NCBI GenBank assembly: GCA_031002005.1
Contig: JARYHS010011408.1
Coordinates: 217,289,473-217,353,472, forward strand
Direction of reading: 5' to 3'
DNA from: Vandiemenella viatica
Lineage: Eukaryota > Arthropoda > Insecta > Orthoptera > Morabidae
Length of the DNA: 64,000 nt
Position numbers and translations under genes: made by a program. Shown here piece by piece: positions 46,401-58,400 of this stretch. Each line of letters begins with the position of its first letter. Positions within the stretch are counted from its first letter, which is position 1. The notes below the pieces were generated by a model. That model ran no database searches, was not told the origin of the DNA, and saw nothing but the letters and a program-made list of their open reading frames with translations.

Positions 46401-49400
46401 CTTCCACTGATATTATTGTTACTCCCACACCAGCTTAAATGTTGACTGTGTTGACAGTGCGCACTTGCAAGAGCTGTCACATGTTTCTGCTTTCTTGAAA
46501 GGAGGCATGGCTAAAAATATTGTTCTTTTTTGTGTTTTATAAAGTCTTTTTGTTCCTGTTGCCCTCCTCCCTTCAACATGGTGAGTGGTGGGTATAATTT
46601 ATCCTTTTTTCTATATAAAAATTGCTACATGCCATTTCTTTCTACTCCTTTGTTACTGATGGTGGAAATTATTATATTGTACTGGATTCAGAAGGTAATT
46701 TCTTGCAATTCTTGTAGAGCCTAAAAAGGATATACCGGTACAAGAATCCAATCCTGAATTCATTTACTTCATTTGTAAGCAGAAACCAAATATTTAGAGG
46801 ACATCTGTTATTATTATGGGAGATTGAAGAACACTGGAAGTTAGTTTAAGTTCTTTACAATAAGAAAGACCAGATCAGGTGAAATTCCTGACTTACTTAA
46901 AAAAGAAACGTTTGATTTTTTGCTTCTGCTGTTACTTACAACATTGCCCCATATATTTACAAGTTTGTAGCTGCCTGGCTTACAATTTTATTTTTTTCAT
47001 GTAATTTAAATCTTTCCTCACATTTACTTTCTTTCAATCTCACAGGTTTATCTCTGCATTCCGTGCAAAGTGTTCATGACTGCACCAAACTTCTGCAGTG
47101 GGGAAACAAAACACGAGTGACAGCTGAAACTCAAATGAACTATGACTCATCAAGATCACATTCCATATTTACTATACAATTAGAAATTGTACCTCTTTGC
47201 ACAAGCGATGATAAGAAATTGCTTATAAAATTTGAAAGAATCAAGAAAGGAAAGTTAAATTTGGTTGATCTTGCTGGAAGTGAACGACAAACGAGAACAG
47301 GTATGTTGAAAAGCAGTCAAATTTATGAATTCAAATATATACAACAGTGTCTGTAATTTTTTCATCAGACGAAAAAAAAATTACTTACTATGAGAAGCTA
47401 GCTGAAACACAAATCTATAACAAAATGCTTTGTAAGAACTTAATATTTCAGAAGATGGCAAATCAAGATGCCAGGAGTTGAAAATAGTTGTGTGTTCTCA
47501 CACCTACATTTAAATGACTAAAATGTATTTTTATGACAAGATACTGGCAAATTATCATTATCAAATTTGAGATTTAATGAAAAAATGTTACATTACTTGA
47601 CCAGATACTAATGGTATGCTAGCTGTGAATACTACTGATTCCCTAACACTGTAGGCTTTGAACAATCTTCAGTGATTGTGAAATGTTGTGTGTACTGGAG
47701 TGTTGGAATATTGCTTTAGATGCACCTATCTTGAGGATGGGTGAAACCTCTATAAAAATAAAGATTAGACAATGCTAATGAAGTGAATGGGTAAAACTCT
47801 CACTAGCATGCAACACCTGCATTATCTGCCATGCCACAGATGTTGGTCAAATCTGAAGGCAGTGAATCCAATGCTGGCACATCGTTTTCATTGATGCAAG
47901 AACAACAATTGCATAATCATGTCAATGAAGATGGAGTATTAAATCTATTTCTTAAAAAAAAAATAATGCCACCATTATAATTGTACACAATAGCACAGTC
48001 TCCACATAGAGAAGGGTCGTTCGCGAGTGAGCCAGTTCTTTTGAAAGAGCGAGTGAGCTGTCACTCACTAAAAGTGAACGGTAGTTCTTCATGGAGGCCA
48101 TAATGACAGTGGTGTATCAGTCGTAATTGAACTTAACTTCAATCGAGTGTGCACGAACAATAAATCGGTTTCGGCTTTGCCACACTTGCCCGCGGCCCGA
48201 CCCATGTTTGGTCTCTGTTCCATGCCGTTTAATAATGTTAGGCGAAATAGGGAAGGGGGGGGGAGGTTCCATCAAAAACTCACAAAACCTCACCAAGGGG
48301 GAGGGTGGGAATCAACAGAAATCTAATGTGACGTTTTGAAATTCTATTAGAATTGTAGAGCTAAAAAAGAGGTCTACAAATGATGCGAAAGTCGATTGTA
48401 GGGGGTATTTTGGCCTGAAAAACCTACCTTAGGGGGGTTATAACTGCCCTTCAGAACATGAAACCTAAAATAAAAGTCCCACCAAAGAAGGGGGAGGGTT
48501 CTGGAATTCCGAAAAAAAAACACCTCACGTTATTAATGGATGCTCCCAAGATCAAGAAGAGCTAGTTAGTTCACGACGTTCTCTGATCCCAGCGTGGGAA
48601 GAGCTAATTCGTTCACGTTGTTCTCCGATCCCAGCGCTCATCGCAGGAAGAGCTAGTTTGTTCGTGTTGTTCTCCAATCCCAGCGCTCACTAAAATTTTG
48701 TATTTTTAGACAGTGTAAATAACGTAAATAATTTTTAAACACACTTTCACTTCCAACATTTTTTATCATATGTTTCCAGTAATTTCTTGATCTAAAAAGT
48801 AGGTTTTCTAAAAGAACCAAAAATCTAGTATAACATATTTAAATTTCAAAACATTCCATGCAGTAGAATGGATTTTATATACATTTTTAAAATTATTTCG
48901 TCATTAAACACACGTGGTTTCACTTGAGATTTATTTGCGAGTAAACCAAGCCACTTACGTAAATAAAACTACTATCAAAACACGTAACTAAATTCAAAGA
49001 AAATTCCCATAACTTTACTTTTTCGATATAAACAACATAAGAATAGTTATTCAGCATAAACCGAGTTGACTTATGATACATTCTAGACACGATCTTGTTA
49101 AATAGATAACTTTGCTATTTCGCCACCGATATTCACAAAATTTACATCACTGGAATTAGGAATTAACGTAGAACATTTTGGCACTAATTTTATTTAGATT
49201 ATTTGAAATTCAGCAGGGTTGCCTAAAAATTGAATAAATCCAGACAGAATTAGGGGAACCACCGCTGAACGTTCGAACTTTTTATCACTACGCCATTTAA
49301 ACTAAATTCGTTTATAAAAAAACTAATCGTTCAAGAATTCTAATTAAACATCTTTTATGTACCGTGAGGATAAGACTATAAGCTGTTAAAATTTGAACAC

Positions 49401-52400
49401 TTTTTATAATCTCAATCACTTTGTACCTTTTTGATAAGCGTCCGTATACAGGTGGTGTGCGGATGGAGAGTATATAGCCCTGAGGAGGGGGATGTGTCTT
49501 TATTGTTTAGTCTTTACTCCGGGAATCCAATGTAAGTTGAATCTGCATCGGTTGCGATGGTGTTTGTCGGTTTAAAGACGGAACTGGCTGTGCTGGGCTA
49601 GAAACGTGTGTCGGCCATGATGATTTTCTTTACAACTACCATGAACTTGTAAATTTTTTAAAAGGGTTTTTCGGTTGGTATTCTTTCTCTCCACAATCTG
49701 CAATATTCTGGAAATGTTTGTTCAATCACCTACTCAACTGTAGAATGCAATTTTTGAAAATGTGACTTTTAAGAATAAACTTCAAATTTTTATCAAAGTG
49801 AACCTTTTTTGTAATTTCGTAGTAGACTGAAACCCTTTTCTCAGCTTTGGGGTTATAAAGGCTGGGTGGCGACAATTAAGCATTCTAGTTGAGTATTCCA
49901 GGCAGGCACATGGTTAATTTAAAATTATTTCGTCAAAATTCAACAGAACTTTTATTTCAAGTGAACTTTCAGCTAAGGTACTAAGCCTATACTCCACCCC
50001 CAGTATAAGGCTTATTATAATTGTCATGTAATAAAATGAGTAGTGCTGTTTTGTAATTCTGCATTTGTTTAAATGAAGAGTTAGGGCTTTCAAGAAAATA
50101 CAGGAGAGTAAGAAGAGATCATGACAGTTGTTGAATTCCATTTGGAGTGAAAAGAATGGAAAACTTTCCCTCTGTCATATATCCAAAAGAATTACTCACA
50201 CCTCAGTGTCCAGAAGCCTGCATCAAGGTTGTGTTGCTACCAGCTAACACATTACTTTGCAACTGTTGGTTTGTGCTTTATATCCCAAAACCAGGAATCA
50301 CTTGAGTCAGTATTAATTCATGCTTGTAATATATCACATTCAGTATGTGATTCTGATTACATTAGTATGCAACTAAGGATGAACTATTTGTATGTTTAGT
50401 TGTGTGTGGTTCCAAGGACCTTTCACTGGAACATTGAAAGAAGCAGTTCTACTTTATTGCTGATACCATATAAGAATAGATTATCAGTAAAATTTTTAAA
50501 AGGATTGATTCTAAAAGCTGATCTATGTGTGAAAAATTAATTATGAAAAATAAAATAGTCAAACTTGGCAAGGTAATTGTTTTGAGTTGAAATAGGTTTA
50601 CACAGAGTTCCCTTCTGTTATCTCCCACATTAATTATGATTGCTTTCGTCTTATGAAATGAGGGACTGTAATAAATTGCTGAGGAAAATGCTGAACAATC
50701 TACATGAAATAGTGAAAGAATTTAAGACGAAAAAGATTAAAAAATAATTTGAAGTGCAAAGTTAAGTTAGTAGAGAAATTGCCTTGGGGCATATGCTCTA
50801 TTACATTTAAAGTAATTAAAAATTGTTTTCACAGGGCCCATAGTCTAAAACCATAAAGAAAATGAGGATGAAAAAAAAGTCTAAGTAAGCTGTACATAAC
50901 ATTTCTTAACTTGTATAATGGTGACAATGAAACTGCGATTAAGCCCTGAAAAATGGATAGGGGAAAATAACCTGTCAGTTACCACAGATGAAGGCAGAAG
51001 GGCCAGATGAATGAAAGAAAGAAATACACTTCCAACATTTCTGTTTGTAACCTTAATCAGGCAAGAGGTGAGACATATGGCCAGAGGGAGGGGGGGAGGG
51101 TAGGGGAAGGAATATGTACAGATCTGGACCTACCCATATGATTCATATGGGGGGAAGATATGTACTTATCTTGGAGCTACCATGCGATTCACATCTTTCC
51201 CCTGCCATATGTCTTGTCTCGTTCATGATTAAGGTTATGAAGTGTGTTTGTTTGTTGTGTTTTCTTGTGTTTGTCTGGCCAACCTTCCTTCACCTGTGGT
51301 AAGTGACAAGTTATTTTTCTCCATCCTCTTTTATTTCCTGTGCAAGATTTTATTTTGTCTAATAGAAAACTTGCTCTGTAAGTCTAAGTAGATCTGAAAT
51401 AAGCTTATTGTCCATAATTAATCACATAAGCTTCATATTTGTTTTCAGTTTGAAGCTTTTTAAGGTTAAATACAATACATTCATTCATTATCTTTTAAAT
51501 TGTTTGTTTTGAATCAGAACTTTGACCTTAGAACCATGAATTGAAGACTTTGCTGAATCAGAATCAGTCACATAAAAGGTTATGGTTTTTTGTTATTATA
51601 AGTGTTTTATTAAAAATATTTTAAAATTGTGTTCAAAAAATGTTTTATTTTTTGTTTACATCATCTTCTAGAAACTATATTCATTATTATGTAAAACCAA
51701 CTTTCCATTATCTGTCACAGTGGCAGATCTAGAAATTTCCTGAGCCAGGGCAAAAACTCTGAGATTGCTACCCCTTCAAACATTATTTTGCTGCCATCCC
51801 GATTATTGTGAGAATTCAGTTTTTCTCGATGTATGGCTGACAAAAATTCTTCTCGGGTATTCTAAGAACTTATCCGGCAGAATATCCAAGAAGAATTCTC
51901 GGCATCCCGATTATTACCCATTGTTGCACCTGGACCAGTTTTGGAGATAAAAAAGGAAAAAAAAATGCCACACAGGCAAGCACCCAAGTTTGCCCCCCTC
52001 CCTCCCCCCCCCCCACCCCTCATCCTCGATCTGGCACTGATCTGTCACTTTCATTGCTCTTATTAGCTACATATTAACTTACGTTAGTGATTTTATATAT
52101 ATGAAAAACATTAACAGTTACAATAAGACAAAATTAACTGCTATATCTTCAATGTACTATAACACATTATCCTGTTACAGGATCAATTGGAGATAGATTA
52201 AAGGAAGCAACGAAGATAAACCTTTCCCTGTCTGCTCTCGGAAATGTCATTTCTGCACTGGTAGATGCAAAGTCAAAATATATACCATACAGGGATTCAA
52301 AATTAACCAGACTCTTGCAGGTAACACAAAAATCTGTTATTACTATTCAAGGGATAAAAATCATTATTGAAATTAAATCAATCAAGTAATTATTTCTACC

Positions 52401-55400
52401 TGTAAAATCATGGCTATTCTTAAAGTACATACCAAAGCACAACAGCAAATATGAGATTTATGATTGATATGTCATAATATGTAGGTTTTAAATCCAAATT
52501 CTTTTGAACCTTCATTTACAAATCTTGCTTTATGACTTTTTAGTTTCTGAAAATGAGCAGTTTTATCATTATTGGGGAGATACATTTTATCAGTGCAAAT
52601 TATTCTTTTACCTTATTCTTAATATGTTTGAAAAAGGAGAGTAATTAATATTACAACAATAGCATATAAACAAATAGCTAAAAAAATTAGGCCCATATAA
52701 CTTAGTGGTCTGTAGAATTATTTTTCACATTTACTGGTGCATAGGTTAGAAAAGGTTGCGAAAGCCACTTTTGAAAGCACTACTGCCACTCATTTTTTTT
52801 AGTGTTTGAAAGCTCCCTTTCATATGGTTCTATAGCAGTCAAAATCCCCTTTCCACAGCTACATTTTTTTTATTTTTTTTACCAGCAGGAATATATATAT
52901 ATATATAAAAAAATACATGTACCCAATCTGGATGGGAATGAGAATAATAATAATGAGTTAATAATTTGGCCTCTGTGTTCTATAGAAAGTGGTTGGTGAT
53001 GTTGAATATTTGGAACATAGTAGTGGTGGAAGAGGATTCCTCACGGCCCTGTCCTTGGCAGTTGTTATTAAAGTTTCTGGAAAACTTTGGGTAGACAAAC
53101 TGTAAAGCACCACTGAGCAATGACGGTATTTTCTCCTCTAAAGGAATGGTGCTCACATGATCAGTTTTGGAGTAAAAATTGGCCACCACTTCCATGCCAA
53201 CACCCTGGGACCCTTCACTTCTGTTGAGAGATTGTCATCAGGAAAGATCAACAGTGGAGACTGGTATTTAGGCTCCAGGTCAAACTGGTAAATCCAGGTT
53301 TTGTCACCAGTGACAATGTAGAAAACCTATCTGGAGTATCCTTCCTCAAACTTAGCCAGTATTTCTTTGCACCATTCTGTGTATCTCTCAGTTTGAGTGA
53401 CATGCAATGATATGAAACATATCTTACACAAAGAAATTTATTAAGGAGTCTCAACTATGCTGGTGATCAAATTTGTTGGGTTGCCTCGAGTTTCTTAAAA
53501 GTCCTTTAATTGTTCCACTAGACCACTCCCCACCCATTTCGCACTTCCTTCCCCTTCACCAGAACAGTGATATTTTCCTTAGTCACTGCTGTCTATGCTT
53601 AACAACTCATCTCTTAAGCTTCAGTGCTGTCTGGACCCTTTTAAATTCTTAAAATCACCATAGAACTGTTACATGGAAAGGTACATAAAAACTTTTCTCC
53701 TTCACATTAAAACCATACAGAACCTTAATTTTTGTATTTAAAAACTTTATCTTCATTCTATGTTTACATACTAATATAGATATCCAGTCAAGATCCTCTT
53801 GCAGCTGTTCACAACCCTACCTGTTTGTAATCATATTATATAACTTTACTACCATTTGCTTATAGCTTTTCTCACATTAACCTAAGTGTGTGGACTAATG
53901 CATGTGTGGTTGATTTTCTTTCTATTTTCATGCAGCAGATCTTAAAACTGAGATGCAAAAAACCTAAATGTTATATAAGAAGTATTCTTTCTTCTAGTTG
54001 CTTACTTATTGTGCCTGTTCCGAAAAAATCTAAATGTCACGTAGGGAATTTCGATTTTTGTAATTACTTCTTTATTCCTGGTGTTCAATTAGCTCCCTAA
54101 AAGGTTTATTATTTTTTTACTTCCTATTTATTTTCATATAATTTAACTGAGAAAAATTACGAAATCAAATTTCCATAATGAGAAAATTAGGCAAACTAAT
54201 AGGAAGATATGAATCAGAAAGTAGTAATCTGTATAACCTTTATTAAAAACAAAAAATCAAAATTTCATGTAGTTAAAGCCAACAGATTATATCTATTTAA
54301 TTTTAATTTAATTTAATTTAATTGCAATGCAGCAAACGCTCCGGTGGCAATTTCCCTACACACCCAACTTCCCCCATTTCTGCACCCACTTACATTTGCC
54401 CTCTACAAATTTTAACTTTAAATTCTTTTAACATTTTCGGTAAGTTATTCATCATTCCCCTTGGTATTAAAAGATAGTGTAGAGAAATGTTTTCTTATTA
54501 CAACTAATATACAAAAAAGGAGATAACTTGTGATAAACACACAAATCTTGTGTGATACGCATCTTACTAACAATTATCACAAAGAAAAAATTACAATTTC
54601 TAATATGCAAAACAATAAATGTAAAAAAAATATGTTTGCAGGTATTTTTATTAGTAACATTTAATGTAAAGAAAAAATTACATTTCCATACACACAAAAA
54701 ATATTAATGTATGAAATTACAGTTGAAGATTTTAAGTAAAATCTTAATATTTGTACCTCTGATAGAGTGTGCAATCTCTGACCAAGATAGAATTTCACTA
54801 TAATGTGCCCACAAATTGTCCATAATAAACTAGTATTAAAATTCAAAACTCATTCAGAATTTTTAGTCAGATCCTAAACTGTCCGGGATTATATTTAGAA
54901 TCTTTCGTGTCTATCTGTTGAGGTTAAGAGTAGCTTATCACTTCTTGTTCTTCCCCCCAGTTATATAAACATATAAGATTTAATCAAATCTAGGGCATAA
55001 GCTTTCAAACTGCAAAAATCCAATCTAGATTGGTTTGATTAGTTTTACATGATGCTGGAACAAAGAAACAGACACAGCCAATTGTAGATTTATATGTGTA
55101 GAGATATTCTGCAAAAAAAAAAAAAAAAGAAGAAGGAAAAAACATAATGAACAACAATGGTCCAACACACTATGGTGTGGCACATTTTTTTACACTTTAT
55201 TTCTTATCTAAACTCATTGCTTCCTATGTTTTAAGAATTCCTAAACCCAGAATGTCACTTTTTCAGCCACCTAATGGTTTGTACCTTATTTGCCATAATT
55301 TCATGACTCACTCTGTCAAATTCTTTGGTGATATCCAGTGCAATAGTATCAACATAGTCTCCCTTTTTCATTTCATCCAAAATATAGCTACAGTATCAAC

Positions 55401-58400
55401 AAGGGTTCTGTTTTCCATTTCATCCATCTTCCATGTAGCCCACTAACTTATATTGACATTAACATCCTCTCCTCAAACTATGTTGTCACTTTGCAAGACA
55501 TTTTTCTTAACCTGACATAAATTTCTGATGTGTTTGAATACCAATCTCTCCATAACATACCTACCATTAATGTCAAACTAATTTCAGAATTATTAGTTTT
55601 CATATCAAAGTTGTTACTAATTTCAAAACTGAGGAAAAATACTGTAATTTTTTTCTGTTCTTTGCTAAAAAGTAAATTTATGTGCAATAATCACATTTAT
55701 TCAAGGAAGATTTTATTTTTATTCAAGGATTCATTAGGAGGAAATACAAAGACCTTGATGGTAGCTTGCATTTCACCAGCTAATAACAGTTATGAAGAAA
55801 CAGTTAGTACTCTTCGTTATGCAAGCAGAGCAAAATATATTAAAAATAAACCTAGAATCAATGAAGACCCTAAAGATACAATGTTAAGAGAATATCAGGA
55901 AGAGATAATGAGATTGAGACAAATTTTAGAATCTAATTCAGCTCATCATGACTTTAATCCAGGTATATAAAACTAGCTTATTTCTGCTGTTTTTTTTGTA
56001 ACAGGCTTTTTAAACATTAGCATCATATATATTGATGTGTTCATAATTGTTTTTACTTAATGTTATTTTTATTTCAATGCTTTTCTTTCCAGTTCGAAAT
56101 TCGCATGGTCTGCTTGCTTACAGAATATTAGAATAAGGCCTTTGTTATTGCCTGTATTAAAGTTCAGAATTGTCAGATCTGATGTAGCCAGATTCCTTTA
56201 ATACTAAAAGACACCAATATATTTTTCACATTTATCTGATATTCTCCCTTAAACAGTTATTTTTCCATATTTCATTTTAGTACAAAAATTTTAATCAATG
56301 TTAACATTTTTTGGTATAGAGTAAGTCAGATATATTGCTAATGAAATCAGTAATGTTGTATTGGGAATGATGTGTGAAGAATAGAAAATGATTAATAGAC
56401 CACACAAGATTAGTAACTACGTATAAGCAATTTAATACACATTATTGTCTTTAAGTGCCACCACCACAAGATCTGGGAAATTCACGCATACTGGCCGTCC
56501 TGATTGCAGTTTTTAGGCAGTTTTCCACAAACATCTAAACAAATGCTGGGATGGTCCCAAATCTGAGTCTTATATGCTATATATTTCACACACTCACACA
56601 TAAACTTATCACACAGAACAGAAGTTACACATTTCACAGACAGATAGCAATGGATCCATTTCCACCATCGAAACTGCAACAAGCCTAGCAAGCTGATAGT
56701 TGATAGAATCTTGCTTTGAAAATAAGAACAGCCTCTGGAAGAGGATGTGCCAAATGACCAGCGAATGTGGAACAAAATGATGATGATGGTTATGTTTACA
56801 GGGCATTCATACACTACATACTTTCTTCTGGGTATCACTATTCCATAGTCCTTTCTTATGGATTAACAGCTGTTTGAAAATGAATTGACTTGAAACAAAA
56901 CTGAGTAGTTGTCTATACTGAATAGTTTTAATTTTTTTATTCTCTTACACTACTGATTTTGGTAAGGATTGATTTTTCAAGCTTTTCACAAACTACAAAC
57001 CTAAGTACAATGGCATGGAGAGTTCAGTACATTTCTCATGTTTTAAAATCAGAGCATAGTGAAAAAAAAAGCAAACATTACTTATTCTTAACAAAATTTC
57101 TTTATAAGCAGTGTTTACCGCTTTTCTACTGGAAACAAGAACATAAAGATTTTCAGGCTGACAATGGGAGAGGGAATCATTTGCATGGAAATCAGATTCT
57201 GCATCTCTATTTTGTGTATGTTTCAAAAAAGTATGTTCGGAGCATCAACATTAAATATGATTTGATGAGCTGTGTTAAGACATAAAATGTGAATATCCTA
57301 GCATACATAAGCTGTTGATAATATATTCTCTTTTTTGCTAATGACTTTATGCCTCGTCTATGTCAAGGTCATTAGCGGTAGGAAAAGTATGGCAGGAAAG
57401 GGATGGGTTAGGAATTTGGCCATGGCCTTTAGAAAGAAGGATCCTGGCATTTGCCTGGAGTGATTTAGGGAATCCATGGAAAATGCAAATCTGGAGCCTA
57501 AATGGGGATTTGAACCAGCATCCTCGCGAATGCTCACCCACCATGTTCAGTATTATATACTGTTGGGCAGATGGGATGAGAGGTTTAAAAATCCTACATT
57601 TACTGGGCAGTATAATGGGAGAATGCACTACAAATGGGGGGTTTCTGGGTGCAGTAGCTGATTCAGACCATTGATTGAGTATGGTGTAATAGTATCACAT
57701 TATAAGTATCAAGGATATGGATGCATTTCAAAGGAGATCTATTTGTCAAAATTACCACAAAATCAATCAGTAGTATGAAAGAGAGTTGGTTTGAGTCACT
57801 GGAAGACAAGAGGCAGGTGAAGAGAGTTCTCATAGTATGTAAGGCATAATTTGGTAATGGATTAGAAGTAGTACATGGAAGAACACAGATGCTCATGTCC
57901 ACAAGCTAGCATTTGATTTTAGGCATAAAGTATTGGAAATATATATACTTTTTAGTCTATCAGAGAGTGAATTACAGGAATTAGTAACTAATGGAAATGC
58001 TGAACAATTTACCAGAAAAAAGAAAGAATTTAAGATAAAAAATTCATGAAATGTGAAAAAAGTAAATGAGAAGGTAAATTGTTATTTGGCCATAAGATAC
58101 ATATGGGTATTTGATGTTTAATGCACATACAGTAGGACCAGTTATCATTGTTAAATGAATAGTACTTCAGGTAAACAGTGTAAGAGGTTAGTACGGCAGT
58201 AGTACAAGTCGACAAAGAAGATAATAGTTACGAATATACTTGCTCATATAAGTGAGACCTTTCTTAGAGTGGGAATAATTAACTGATTGATACTGACATG
58301 TGAATGAAATAGTTAATCAATATAATAGAACCAGAGATGGGGCTGGGGAAAATTAAGCTAAAAAACAATTGAATGAAATTAGTCAAAGATAATGGGGGCA

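Larger units (their letters stand above)
47301..52180. other. Kinesin intron 4: mostly unrecognised
   Basis: A hAT-like word ggtcgttcgcgagtgagcc is at 48015. A GC-richer stretch with G-runs lies at 48230-48500. A short stretch at 50680-50760 resembles one at 57990-58050 (atgctgaacaat, agtgaaagaatttaag) and is probably LINE debris. A G-rich run is at 51085-51105. Other listed elements are separate. No host exon other than those given is visible. Confidence 0.5.

Noticed and set aside
56482..56838. 118-codon minus-strand frame in kinesin intron 6
   Set aside because: No recognisable domain. It is antisense to the intron and best explained as chance.
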